Positions 46,455 to 55,624 of a stretch of 64,000 bases of DNA are shown piece after piece. The notes beneath the pieces were generated by a model that saw only the letters and a list, made by a program, of their open reading frames with translations, was not told the origin of the DNA and ran no database searches. Made by a program: the position numbers and the translations under genes. Each line of letters starts with the position of its first letter. The stretch's first letter is position 1. The DNA comes from Lachnospiraceae bacterium AF51-6-b8A. GTDB taxonomy: Bacteria > Bacillota > Clostridia > Lachnospirales > Lachnospiraceae. Where the stretch lies: contig JAQCZH010000002.1 in NCBI GenBank assembly GCA_027682585.1, forward strand, positions 62,001-126,000, in the 5' to 3' direction.

Positions 46455-47471
46455 TTACTGCGCGTACCGCTCGCCCTGCATCTCGAGGCATACCCACCCA
46501 GAGGGTGTACGCCCCCAAGTGGAGATCGACAGGTGAACAATCTCTTTGAGAGTGAAAACCGTACCCTGCGGGTAGCTCTTAATCACCGCATGATTGAGCC
46601 CGGCACCATCACGCACACGCAAGGAGGATGCGGTTACCGTGTAGTTGTGGCCAACCTCCCACCCATCGGATGGTCCTTGTGTGCCTCCCGCGCTGTACTC
46701 TCCTCGGTCTGCCGCATAAGCAGCCCCGCGCATCTCAAGACAAACCCAGCCGGAGGGTGTACGCCCCCAAGTGGAGATCGACAGATGGACAATCTCTTTA
46801 AGCGTAAAGACTGTCCCTCTAGGATAGGACTTTATAATGCCGTGATTCAGACCCGCACCGTCGCGCACCCTCAGGCTGCCGACGATCACCTCGTAGTTGT
46901 GGCCCACGATCCAGTCCCCTGCAGGAGCCAACGCAGGTGTTTCCTCCGGCGCAGATTGTTCTGCTGGCACGCTTGCGGTCGCAATGCCTGCCTTAAACAC
47001 AGCCCACACAGAATCATTGAGCAGGTCATTGGCATTGGGGCAGAGCTTCCCATTGACATCGTAGTGGCGGAGGATATGGGCGCTGTCAATTCCGTGCCTC
47101 TCGCAAATCTCTCTTCCCAAGGCCTGCGCTCTAGCGATTGTCGCATCACCGATTCTACCATCTGCATGCACGCACATCTCAATAGATATGCTATTAAAGT
47201 TGTTCGCTCTCAGATAGTAGGGGATGTGCCAGCTCTGGGGCCTGCCTCCTACCGAGTACGCGACTGTGTCCTCCGGCACGGACAAGATTATCTCAGTGTC
47301 GTCCACAAAATAATGTGCTGAGGCGATTGGCCCCTCGCCCCGGGCGAAGTAATTGCAGTTGCCCCGAGCCGTATCACCCCGATTGGCGGTGTAGTGAAAG
47401 ATCAAGTATATTATTTTGCTTCTTTTCCCGCCATGCATCCTCGGATTGGCGGGTATATAGGTATAACTCAT
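46455..47471 (-). CDS. Phage endolysin: N-acetylmuramoyl-L-alanine amidase with two SH3-like repeats
   Basis: 338 residues. The amidase_2 domain covers about residues 1-165: FHYTANRGDTARGNCNYFARG, a zinc histidine in SAHYFVDD, and HYDVNGKLCPN near its end. After a proline/alanine linker come two copies of a 60-residue wall-binding module (VGHNYEVIVGSLRVRDGAGLN... and VGHNYTVTASSLRVRDGAGLN...), each ending GWVCLEM. It cleaves the stem peptide from the glycan at lysis. The holin gene lies immediately upstream. Confidence 0.92.
   Translation of the reverse strand: MSYTYIPANPRMHGGKRSKIIYLIFHYTANRGDTARGNCNYFARGEGPIASAHYFVDDTEIILSVPEDTVAYSVGGRPQSWHIPYYLRANNFNSISIEMCVHADGRIGDATIARAQALGREICERHGIDSAHILRHYDVNGKLCPNANDLLNDSVWAVFKAGIATASVPAEQSAPEETPALAPAGDWIVGHNYEVIVGSLRVRDGAGLNHGIIKSYPRGTVFTLKEIVHLSISTWGRTPSGWVCLEMRGAAYAADRGEYSAGGTQGPSDGWEVGHNYTVTASSLRVRDGAGLNHAVIKSYPQGTVFTLKEIVHLSISTWGRTPSGWVCLEMQGERYAQ
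46480..46900 (-). repeat. Tandem DNA repeat inside the endolysin gene
   Basis: The two wall-binding modules are also similar at the DNA level. A stretch of about 50 bases (including AGGGTGTACGCCCCCAAG and TGGAGATCGACAG) is nearly identical near 46500 and near 46750. This indicates a recent duplication or gene conversion. Confidence 0.7.
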
Positions 47472-47480
47472 GTGTCCTCC

Positions 47481-47762
47481 TTATCCCTGGATATCGGCCC
47501 GATCGGTCTTATCACCGGGCTTATACGCTCCATTGTCGTCTACCTCCGGAATCCCGGCGATTGAGGTCAGTATAGATACCAGCCCGGCCAGGAGACTGGC
47601 AGACCCAACCATGACCCAGTTGACCTGCCCCATTGCGGCCGATGTCCCGATCGTAGCGATAGCGGTCTGTGCAGCGGTCTTTACCGCACGCACTGCCGCC
47701 GCCTTTACCCACGCAACTGTGTTAACGCTGGGGTTAAATACTGCACTCTTAAACATTGCCAT
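47481..47762 (-). CDS. Phage holin
   Basis: About 93 residues from the ATG at 47762, with GAGGAG seven bases upstream. FNPSVNTVAWVKAAAVRAVKTAAQTAIATIGTSAAMGQ and the helix VNWVMVGSASLLAGLVSILTSIAGIPE followed by a charged tail are typical of a common Firmicute phage holin family. It forms the membrane lesion that triggers lysis. It lies between the XhlA-like gene and the endolysin gene. Confidence 0.85.
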   Translation of the reverse strand: MAMFKSAVFNPSVNTVAWVKAAAVRAVKTAAQTAIATIGTSAAMGQVNWVMVGSASLLAGLVSILTSIAGIPEVDDNGAYKPGDKTDRADIQG

Positions 47763-48087
47763 TTTCTTTCTCCTCTCTTCTGTCCTTATGGACAATCTCA
47801 TCAATCCTGTGATGCGCGGATTTTGCAGACTGCTCGACGGTGAGCAGTCGATTGCTTAAATCTGCGACTGTGCTCCGGAAGGCCTTCTGGTCTTCCTTAA
47901 TTTCTGTTGTATCTTTTTGGATGTTTTGCAGTGCGGTTTCAATCTTGGCTCCTCTTGCCGCTTCCAGCCTCGCCTTCTCGATCTCTTCCCGCACATCACC
48001 CCCATTGTTATGCACCGCCGTAAGGATCCCAAAAACCACGGTCCCAATCAGGGATGCAAGTGCCACTAAAATTGCAGGTTCTATCAC
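47749..48087 (-). CDS. XhlA-like holin accessory protein
   Basis: 112 residues. One N-terminal membrane helix (AILVALASLIGTVVFGILTAV) is followed by a long coiled-coil region (KIETALQNIQKDTTEIKEDQKAF ...). This layout matches haemolysin XhlA-type proteins, which assist holins. It overlaps the holin start by 14 bases and the upstream tail gene by four. Confidence 0.7.
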   Translation of the reverse strand: MIEPAILVALASLIGTVVFGILTAVHNNGGDVREEIEKARLEAARGAKIETALQNIQKDTTEIKEDQKAFRSTVADLSNRLLTVEQSAKSAHHRIDEIVHKDRREEKENGNV

Positions 48088-49334
48088 TTGTACCGCCCCC
48101 TTACATATATCCTGACCGTATGCTTTTTATCCAACCCAGCTGACCCTGTCGGTTGGTAGAGCGTAAAGTACACCCGGCCCAGGCTGTCAAGGCTGGGATT
48201 TTCTGAATCTGACGTCACCCAACCGTCCCAGTCCGTATCAAGGTGCACGTCCTCCAGGGCGGTCAACTTGATCGGCAGATTAAAGTAATCTCTGTACGAC
48301 CAGATATCTGTACTCCCGACCCTGCTCCAGCCCGACGCAGAGTTGACCGTAGGGATCACCCATTGCTCGCAGAACCCAGACGCCCACTTGCGCCAGCTCC
48401 AATTTTTGCGTTCGGGGCCAAAATACTGGCTGATCACGTAATCGGTCTGGATCGATTCTTTGAGTTTGGAAAAGTCCTCAGACTCAAAAAAGCCGTTGCC
48501 TATGTGATACTGACCCTGGCACTGCATCTCCAGGCGATCCTCTGAGGAGTAACCGATGTAGTTGTCACCGCCCTTGATCCCGGTCGGGTCAATCGGAACA
48601 AGCATCACGGATTTTCCCGCAAGCCAGATCTGCTCTCCGTGGTAAGACAGTTCTCCGTGGCCGCCGCAAAATCGGACTTTCTGGCCTGCTGTCGATGCTC
48701 CGAAAGCGACCATATCCTTTTCAAAAGAGGCTGCTGCCTCTCCTGTCTTTGACATGATCTTGACCGTCCCGTCCGATCCGACAAGCACATAAGGACCGGC
48801 ATAAGTCTTTCCGTCGGCTGACTTGCCGACCGTCAGGCCATCTGAGGTCTGCCGGATCAAGGTCTCAAGCCTTTTTGATGCCTCCTGCGCCGCGTCTGCT
48901 GCTTCCTTTGCTTCTGCCGCTGTCTGCTTAGCTCCATCAGCCGCAGACTGTGCCTGACTCGCCTTATCAGATGCCTGCTTGGCGGTGTCCTTGGCCTTGC
49001 CTGCGTCATCTTTAGCCTCCGTCACTGCCTTCTGTGTCCGGTCGCCTCCTCCTACTACGCCGGTCACAAGTAGCCCTTTCGCCATGCCATCAGACCCTGA
49101 CACCATGATTTGTACCGTATCTCCTTTATGCACATCACACGTTGTGGCCAGATCTACGACCTGCTTTTCATCATCCGATATCGTTACACCCCCAAGGTTC
49201 ACGGCAGTCACTCCATCCACACTATCTGATACCGCAGTACCGGTAAGTAGAGTGACTTTTGCACTGTGCATACTGTCTTGGTTCTTCGGTCTACTGCCTC
49301 CAAGTAAAAGTGCCGCCTTTTCAATACCATCCAT
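48084..49334 (-). CDS. Phage tail or baseplate structural protein with coiled coil
   Basis: 416 residues, no firm family. The N-terminal 105 residues are beta-rich. An alanine-rich coiled coil spans about residues 120-180 (DDAGKAKDTAKQASDKASQAQ ...), as in phage fibre stalks, and is followed by a mixed C-terminal region with many aromatic residues that could contact the host. Its place between the tail-hub gene and the lysis genes fits a receptor-binding or minor tail protein. Confidence 0.65.
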   Translation of the reverse strand: MDGIEKAALLLGGSRPKNQDSMHSAKVTLLTGTAVSDSVDGVTAVNLGGVTISDDEKQVVDLATTCDVHKGDTVQIMVSGSDGMAKGLLVTGVVGGGDRTQKAVTEAKDDAGKAKDTAKQASDKASQAQSAADGAKQTAAEAKEAADAAQEASKRLETLIRQTSDGLTVGKSADGKTYAGPYVLVGSDGTVKIMSKTGEAAASFEKDMVAFGASTAGQKVRFCGGHGELSYHGEQIWLAGKSVMLVPIDPTGIKGGDNYIGYSSEDRLEMQCQGQYHIGNGFFESEDFSKLKESIQTDYVISQYFGPERKNWSWRKWASGFCEQWVIPTVNSASGWSRVGSTDIWSYRDYFNLPIKLTALEDVHLDTDWDGWVTSDSENPSLDSLGRVYFTLYQPTGSAGLDKKHTVRIYVRGRYK

Positions 49335-49346
49335 ACTTCTTCTTCC

Positions 49347-50381
49347 TTAAATTTTTTTCAGCGTCAGCTTAACCGTCCATTTGTTCAAATCCGACTCTAC
49401 TGTTTGCGTCAGATAGCGCTGCTGTGCTCCATCTTGCGCCCATTCCACCACATCTCCTGCTCTTATGGGGAGGTATAAACAGGTACATTCCCGTGTGCTT
49501 CCCGTACTTCTATCATCAGGCGCGTACTGATTCACCATCTGCTGCGCTTTTACTTGCGTAAACGGTGATATATCGGAGAGCTCATGCACCTTGGCTCTCG
49601 TCCAGCCTCGGTATGCGCTTGATATCTCAGAGCCACTCGGTGCATCAGCACTCGCTACAATGGTTTGATTGTCATTTGTTGCGACAATAATCGTGCGATT
49701 ATAGGCCTCTCCTGAGCTGTCGTCATCCTCATATCCTGGAGATAAAATAATCCCATTGGAAGCTTGCGCGTCTAAAGTCCATACTGCGGCCTTACTACTT
49801 GGCGGAATGTAGGCAGAAATGAGGATCCTCCCGTATCCGTCGACAGAAAGCTGATTGTTCGATTTCTCGCATATATCAGACAAAATTGATCGATAGCTAT
49901 CCGTTCGCTCAAAAATTTTTGACTCCGCATACAGGCTATCCCTCGCTCCAGCCTCAAAAATCACCTCCTTTTCACAGTCTTTTACGATTGCTTTTATTGC
50001 TGTGCTTGCACGAGTGCCACCCCCTATTGTGTACAGCATAAAGGCGATATCGCTATCCAGCATCCAGAGAACTGACTGCAAATCATAGGTCTTTTTTAAG
50101 CTTCTCTCGGGGGCTCTCTTGCTCTTTACATCTGTCACCCCAAGCGTTGCTAGTGGCTCTCCCTCGACCATGATTCTGAGCCAGCTTCCGCCGATATAAT
50201 TGTCCTTAATCGTCTCAATGCTTCCGCTAATCTTGGTATTCGAGTAGTACCCTTCTGTTAGCTCAATTTTTGTGACTCCAGACAGCTGCCCACGGATAGT
50301 CTTTAGGTTATGCGGATCCACCATATCCACTCTTATCTCTGGCGTATAAGAAGGGTCCAGCCACTTTTCGGGAATATCCAC
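49347..50381 (-). CDS. Phage tail hub/baseplate protein
   Basis: 344 residues. The beta-rich N-terminus (TKIELTEGYYSNTKISGSIET), the internal RSILSDICEKSNNQLSVDGYG, and the C-terminal VKAQQMVNQYAPDDR and TQTVESDL segments resemble tail-hub (gp27/Tal-like) proteins of siphoviruses. It follows the lectin-bearing tail gene by four bases. Exact family not recognised. Confidence 0.6.
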   Translation of the reverse strand: MDIPEKWLDPSYTPEIRVDMVDPHNLKTIRGQLSGVTKIELTEGYYSNTKISGSIETIKDNYIGGSWLRIMVEGEPLATLGVTDVKSKRAPERSLKKTYDLQSVLWMLDSDIAFMLYTIGGGTRASTAIKAIVKDCEKEVIFEAGARDSLYAESKIFERTDSYRSILSDICEKSNNQLSVDGYGRILISAYIPPSSKAAVWTLDAQASNGIILSPGYEDDDSSGEAYNRTIIVATNDNQTIVASADAPSGSEISSAYRGWTRAKVHELSDISPFTQVKAQQMVNQYAPDDRSTGSTRECTCLYLPIRAGDVVEWAQDGAQQRYLTQTVESDLNKWTVKLTLKKI

Positions 50382-50385
50382 CCTG

Positions 50386-52650
50386 TCACCTCGCTTCCTG
50401 GTACTGTGTCACCTTAATTTCTGTCCACCCATCATGCTCTGCCGGCTGGCTGACTCCAGTAACTACGACAGGTATGATTTCCCCTCTTGGATTCCGAAAG
50501 ACAGCATGCCCCGCACTTAGCAAACCCTCAAAAGCATCTCTTTGCCCATGCTCAGGCATGGATGCTACAACGGCACCTGACACAGCCAAACTTCGCTCTT
50601 TTGTGTCTTTTAACCGATAGCTGTGGAAGGCCCGTCCAAGCACCTCATAGTCTTCTACTCCTCTGCTGCTGATATCCTCTTGACTTGGTCCGTCCTCTTT
50701 GCCCAGGTCGAGCACACATGCGCCCCCTGGATACAGCCAGCAGAAAGCATGCCCTTTGATTGGGTCCAGCGACAAGGCTTGTGCATCCCAGCTACCATCG
50801 CTTCTAGTTACCCACACATTGGCATTGACATGGCTATGCAGCGGTGACACCGCTTCTATCAACGCTTGTCCTTTACGACTCTTTTCATACGACTCTACCG
50901 GCACGCCTTTAGACGTGACGTAAACCTGGATGACGTCAGTCTCCGAAGCGGTTGGGACACTGATGATGTGCGTACCGTATTCGGATGTGGTCTGACCTAT
51001 AGAAAGACGCTTACGACCAGCGCTATCCTCTACGCTTATGCTTGCTGTTACCGGATCGGAAGCGATCTCCTTTGCGATAGTAGCGCTACAGCTGATTTTT
51101 CCGGATGGAATCTCCGTGAGCTTAGCCGCCGGGATTAAAACCGTCCCTTTACCGCCATATAGACCGCTTACTTTCTCTGTCGCGCCCATTGCGTCTACTG
51201 TTATGGTGCAGCCCCCATCATTGAGATCCGAGCGATAGCCGATCAAAAGGCCCGAACCCGTCAGCTGGACGCTCTCCACAGTTACCTTCGGCTTCCACGC
51301 CAAATGAAATGTGGTAGAAGCAGAATCTCCATGCACGCTAAAACCGGACACCCCATCCCAGTGACTCGCATGACACCTCACTTCGACTTGCATATCAACA
51401 GCTACCACAGAGCCGCCCACACGATAGTCTTTTGGGATGAGCACAGCAGCTGTTTTTTGGTCCCCGCTTGTCGCACTCACCCGAAAGGTGGCGCTCCATG
51501 CATCCCCCCAGCCTTCATTACCTGCAAGTCCGTCCCTTGCCGATTTCCAAGAGCTCCAGACCCCCATTACACCTCCTGCGTTACGCTTGCGAAAGCGACA
51601 TCTCGCTTGATAGTAAGCGTAGTTGCATCGAAAGGTCAGCTGAACGGCAGACTTTCCATTGGCCGCAAGGCTATCCAGCGTCAAGCCGGCCGGGACCGGA
51701 AGGCCGTGTACAGGCGAGGTTGCTGGGACAAAAGCAAAGCGCTGGGCAACAGAGTGATTTCCCGTATAAAGCTGTACATTCGTCCCCGCTCTTTTCTCTG
51801 CACTAGCAACATCAACATAAAGATTTTGGCCCGCCTGTACTTCAAGCTCATATGTGGGGACTGTTTGGCCATCTATTATCATTGTCCCTGCCCTTTGCAC
51901 AAGAAAAGACTGGGCTTGGCTATAATTAGGGGCATAGATCTGCAGGTTGCTTCCTGGCTTCCTTCCTGCCGCTTGATCATCTATCGCTTTTTTTGAGCCG
52001 GCACCCAGAAAAGTAAAAGTTCCATCATCGTTTTTCTGGGCAATCCACCTTTGGGCCTCTGTACCATTGTCTGTATAAAGCGCGACATTAGCCCCGTTTG
52101 CTCTAGATCCACCAGCCACATCCAGGACCAGATCTTGCGCCAGCGCAGAAACGATCTTATAGGTTCCTCCCTTCGTCAGAACGTCTATTGGAATGAAAAC
52201 AAATCGCTGGGCATCCGTACCATTCACCTGATACAGTTGGATATTGGATCCCGATTGCAGACTCCCGGAAGAAATATCCACTGCGTACTCTTTTCCATGC
52301 GCCCTAATTACATAAGTCGGATAAGACTTCCCGTCAATTTTGATGGCCTTCCCATCCTTCTTTATATCCCAGCGTTGAGCGTCTGAGTTATTGTCTTCCC
52401 ACTGTCGGATATTAGAGCCATTTGTGATGCTTGCGCTGTCTATATCCAAGCAACGACCGGATAAAGCACAAGCAATTTGAGCACCGTTAGTACCGTAGTT
52501 GTTCACATTCCATTTCTGCGCATCACCACCATTCTTCGTATATATCTGCACATTAGCACCCGATTCATCTGAGGCGCCCGCCACATCAAGAGCAAGCCCA
52601 GGGCTTATGGCAGGTGCAATAAGATAGGTTCCATCGGCTAGATCAGCCAC
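50386..52650 (-). CDS. Distal-tail-position protein with two ricin-type beta-trefoil lectin modules
   Basis: 754 residues. Residues 1-320 contain six lectin repeats with the QxW/QxF hallmark (AQKW, AQRW, AQRF, AQRW, AQSF, AQRF), enough for two beta-trefoils of the ricin-B type. Each repeat has the usual LDVAGAS...GANVQIY pattern. From about 330 on, fibronectin-like strands and a C-terminal part (EDYEVLGRAFHSYRL, HAVFRNPRGEIIPVVVTG) look like a siphovirus baseplate protein. It follows the tape-measure gene, the usual position of the distal tail protein. The lectins may bind host cell-surface glycans. Confidence 0.8.
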   Translation of the reverse strand: MADLADGTYLIAPAISPGLALDVAGASDESGANVQIYTKNGGDAQKWNVNNYGTNGAQIACALSGRCLDIDSASITNGSNIRQWEDNNSDAQRWDIKKDGKAIKIDGKSYPTYVIRAHGKEYAVDISSGSLQSGSNIQLYQVNGTDAQRFVFIPIDVLTKGGTYKIVSALAQDLVLDVAGGSRANGANVALYTDNGTEAQRWIAQKNDDGTFTFLGAGSKKAIDDQAAGRKPGSNLQIYAPNYSQAQSFLVQRAGTMIIDGQTVPTYELEVQAGQNLYVDVASAEKRAGTNVQLYTGNHSVAQRFAFVPATSPVHGLPVPAGLTLDSLAANGKSAVQLTFRCNYAYYQARCRFRKRNAGGVMGVWSSWKSARDGLAGNEGWGDAWSATFRVSATSGDQKTAAVLIPKDYRVGGSVVAVDMQVEVRCHASHWDGVSGFSVHGDSASTTFHLAWKPKVTVESVQLTGSGLLIGYRSDLNDGGCTITVDAMGATEKVSGLYGGKGTVLIPAAKLTEIPSGKISCSATIAKEIASDPVTASISVEDSAGRKRLSIGQTTSEYGTHIISVPTASETDVIQVYVTSKGVPVESYEKSRKGQALIEAVSPLHSHVNANVWVTRSDGSWDAQALSLDPIKGHAFCWLYPGGACVLDLGKEDGPSQEDISSRGVEDYEVLGRAFHSYRLKDTKERSLAVSGAVVASMPEHGQRDAFEGLLSAGHAVFRNPRGEIIPVVVTGVSQPAEHDGWTEIKVTQYQEAR

Positions 52651-52652
52651 CT

Positions 52653-54923
52653 TTACATCACCGCCTTTCTTCGCATTGCAAGAATTTTATCCACAACTGC
52701 ATCCGCTAAAGCATCTGTATCTTGCCCTGGCTGGGCATAGATATTAACCGTGATATCACCACCGGGGCGGCTTCCTGTGGCTCTCTGGATCATGTTGAAA
52801 AGCGAGTTTTTACCTACGACAACCTCCGCCCCAGCTTCGCCGCCCGCCAAAAGGTGACCTCCAGCCGCACCAAAGATGGTCGGTCTGCTTAAGATCATTC
52901 CACGATCCATAGCCTTTGCGTACCACTCAATTCCTAAACTAGGGATCGATCCCTTTAAAAGGTCGCCGATCTGCCAGCCAGACGGCTTAACAGAGAAGTG
53001 CGGGAGTTTGATAGGCGGAAAATGGATTTCAAATTTGAAAAATCCTTTAATCGCATCAACAATACCTCTGATGATGTCTCTTGCCGTCATAATTGGCGTC
53101 ACAATGGCATTTTTTATGCCCTCCCAGATACTAACTGCAGTGTTTTTGATGCCCCCAAAAACAGCGCTAATAAAGCCTGCAATGGTATTAAAAACACTCG
53201 ACACCGTCCCAAAAATTGCTTGGACGACGCCGCCTACAGCCCCGGATATGGCATTCCACACGGGGATGATCACATTTTGTATCGCCCACATAACGCCCTC
53301 AATAATCGTCTGAATCATAAGAAAATTCGCGACTATGAGAGCACCTATGAACTGTACAATTGGACCAACGACAACGCTTATATTGTTCCAAACGGCTGTA
53401 ACCACAGCGCCAATCGCATCCATCGCAACTTGCATTGGTAATAATGCCGCTTGAACAAGCCAGACAATGATCTGACCGATTGCCTGAACGACAGGCGCAA
53501 CAACAGGCGCCACCTGTGCCCACAAGTCCATAAGAGACTGTCCAATAGCGCTTAGTGTGCTGCCAATTATGGCTATCGCCCCACCAACGGTGTTCTTTAT
53601 ACCCTCCCACAGTGGGGCAACCATATTCCGAAACTGCTCATTTGTATTCCAAAGAGCCACGATGGCAGCTACAGCGCCCGCAATAACGGCAATAATAACC
53701 CCCAGCGGATTCGCATTTAAGGCCCCATTAAAGAGCCATTGTGCTATTGTTGCGCCTTCATTGGCTTTCCTGTACTTGTTCCAAGATTCGGTCACCACAG
53801 TAATAATCCCGGCTATCATCATCTCGGCTTTCAGCGCACCGAAGGCAGCGGCTATCCCAAGTACAAGCGGGGCGATATCCCCCAAGCCGGTAGCGAGTCC
53901 TCCAAAAGCGCTCCCAAGATCGCCAAAAAATGACGGGATATAATCAATTAAAGCTGCCGCAAGCTGTTTTAGTAGAGAGGCTGCGCCCTCGAGCAATCCA
54001 GGGAGCATAGGACCCAGCGACCAGGTGAGCGCACCTAAAAACTCTGGTAAACTCTGAAGGAGGTTCCCAATCATAGGAAACAAATTATCCTTAATAAAAA
54101 CACTCGCCGTATCCGCAAAAGTGGCGACATACTCGCCTACAGCGTCAGGAGCCGTTGTTAAAGCGCCAAGAAGATCCAGCCCTGCCGCTTTCATCTGGTT
54201 AAAAGAACCGCTAAACGTCGTTGCAGCCTCTTTTGCCGTAGTGCCCGTAATACCTAAAGAGTCCTGAATCGCATGAATTGCCTTGACCGTATCACCAAAG
54301 TCGCCGACAGTATAGTGCTCTCCAGTCAGCTTTTCGGCATCCTTCATGAGCCTTTGCATTTCCTGCTTTGTGCCACCATACCCGAGCTTCAGATTGTCCA
54401 GCATTGCATAATTGCCGCGTGCAAGAGACTGATAAGTCTGTGTGATGGACTCCATATTCGTGCCCATCTTATTAGCGTTATCGGACATATCGATCATGGC
54501 CGTATTTGCAAGTTCAGCTGCCTTTTCGGTATCTCCTCCAAGAGAGGATATCAAAGATGCTGAAAAGGCGGTGACATTCTCCATGTAGGCATTAGCTGAC
54601 ATACCAGAAGTCCGGTAAGCTACTAGGGCATAATTCTTAACCTTATCCGCAGAATCCTTAAAAAGAGTCTCTACTCCACCTAAAGACTGCTGCAGTGCCG
54701 CCCCTTCGGAAAAGGCGCTTGCAATTAGTTTCCCGATCCCGAGAGCCACAACAAGCTTTTTTATTGTCGCTCCTAATGCGCTGGAAAAACTTTCTCCGGC
54801 TTTTTCTCCAGATTTTTTCGCGTCATCGTCAAAAACGCCCTCTAGACCGCCTTTAATACCCTTTGTCGTTGGGATAATTTGGACGTAGGCTTTGGCAAGC
54901 TGAATATCTCCGCCACTACTCAT
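52653..54923 (-). CDS. Tail tape-measure protein
   Basis: 756 residues. N-terminal LAKAYVQIIPTTKGIKGGLEG, then SLGGVETLFKDSADKVKNYA and SITQTYQSLARGNYAMLDNLKLGYGGTKQEMQRLMKDAEKL, are characteristic of phage tape-measure proteins. Long hydrophobic segments follow. Its length sets the tail length; by the usual ratio the tail would be about 110 nm. The start overlaps the stop of the GT chaperone frame (ATGA). Confidence 0.92.
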   Translation of the reverse strand: MSSGGDIQLAKAYVQIIPTTKGIKGGLEGVFDDDAKKSGEKAGESFSSALGATIKKLVVALGIGKLIASAFSEGAALQQSLGGVETLFKDSADKVKNYALVAYRTSGMSANAYMENVTAFSASLISSLGGDTEKAAELANTAMIDMSDNANKMGTNMESITQTYQSLARGNYAMLDNLKLGYGGTKQEMQRLMKDAEKLTGEHYTVGDFGDTVKAIHAIQDSLGITGTTAKEAATTFSGSFNQMKAAGLDLLGALTTAPDAVGEYVATFADTASVFIKDNLFPMIGNLLQSLPEFLGALTWSLGPMLPGLLEGAASLLKQLAAALIDYIPSFFGDLGSAFGGLATGLGDIAPLVLGIAAAFGALKAEMMIAGIITVVTESWNKYRKANEGATIAQWLFNGALNANPLGVIIAVIAGAVAAIVALWNTNEQFRNMVAPLWEGIKNTVGGAIAIIGSTLSAIGQSLMDLWAQVAPVVAPVVQAIGQIIVWLVQAALLPMQVAMDAIGAVVTAVWNNISVVVGPIVQFIGALIVANFLMIQTIIEGVMWAIQNVIIPVWNAISGAVGGVVQAIFGTVSSVFNTIAGFISAVFGGIKNTAVSIWEGIKNAIVTPIMTARDIIRGIVDAIKGFFKFEIHFPPIKLPHFSVKPSGWQIGDLLKGSIPSLGIEWYAKAMDRGMILSRPTIFGAAGGHLLAGGEAGAEVVVGKNSLFNMIQRATGSRPGGDITVNIYAQPGQDTDALADAVVDKILAMRRKAVM

Positions 54924-55300
54924 TTGATGCCTCCTAGAATTCTCATCCTTGCTCTCTCAAAGTCGTCGCCACTATGAAAGCTCTCTCCTCCCTGTTCCGC
55001 TTGTTTTAACAATGCCGCGACAAGGGACTTGGGCGCGTTTCTCTGCTTTTCTGCGTCTTTTGTTTTCGCATAAACTAAGAGCGATAGCCGATCTACGACT
55101 GCCGCTAGCATTAAATCTATGTTTCTCACTGCTGCCCCTGCCGACTTCATCACACTGCGGGAATTTTCCCTTAAGCCCGCAGCTAAAGTAGCCTGCAGAC
55201 CGAGGGGCAGCTGATCCATTTGATAAATGCTATAATATTCCGCAAAATCACAGACAAGCGCATCTTCATCCCAAATTAAATAAGAGGCAAGGATTAGGAG
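54920..55300 (-). CDS. Tail assembly chaperone T extension (made by -1 frameshift as GT)
   Basis: After the slippery site this frame adds 126 residues beginning LLILASYLIWDEDALVCD and ending RMRILGGIK, with no stop in between. The DALVCDFAEYYSIYQMDQLPLGLQATLAAGLRENSR core is typical of the second frame of tail chaperones. An internal ATG at 55219 exists but has no good ribosome site. The GT fusion would have 233 residues and is expected to guide tail-tube assembly on the tape measure, encoded next. Confidence 0.85.
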   Translation of the reverse strand, partial: LLILASYLIWDEDALVCDFAEYYSIYQMDQLPLGLQATLAAGLRENSRSVMKSAGAAVRNIDLMLAAVVDRLSLLVYAKTKDAEKQRNAPKSLVAALLKQAEQGGESFHSGDDFERARMRILGGIK

Positions 55301-55620
55301 TTTTTTACTTTAGCTCTTTGCTTAACTACCTCTGAGATGATCTCATTAAGAACTGCCTGCACCTCTTCCGTGGTTGCATACCCGCTCTCTGACTTCTCAT
55401 CGCAAAAGTCGATTAGCGCCTTCTGCTGTTCCTCTCCGAGGATAAAAATTTCATAGTCATCTTCCAGGATTCCAAGATTAAATTGCTCCTGCTCAGACAG
55501 AGTGTCCCTGTTTTTCGAGAGTCTGCCCAAATTTGTCAAAAGCTTAATAAAGCGTCTGGATTCAAGCTTATTTTCATCGACGGAAAAGCGAAATCCGTTC
55601 TTAGTCTTTCCCTGTACCAT
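55294..55620 (-). CDS. Tail assembly chaperone G
   Basis: 108 residues, located between major tail protein and tape measure, the invariant place of gpG in siphoviruses. It is an acidic helical protein with EEQQKALIDFCDE. It ends KVKNS; the codons before the stop contain A AAA AAC, which allows a -1 shift into the T frame. The start follows the major tail gene by four bases. Confidence 0.85.
   Translation of the reverse strand: MVQGKTKNGFRFSVDENKLESRRFIKLLTNLGRLSKNRDTLSEQEQFNLGILEDDYEIFILGEEQQKALIDFCDEKSESGYATTEEVQAVLNEIISEVVKQRAKVKNS
55300..55306 (-). promoter_or_regulatory. Programmed -1 ribosomal frameshift site
   Basis: On the minus strand the heptamer A AAA AAC is in the correct phase (GTA AAA AAC), two codons before the G stop. 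This is a canonical X XXY YYZ slippery sequence. The T frame is open from this point. Confidence 0.88.
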
Positions 55621-55624
55621 ACAC

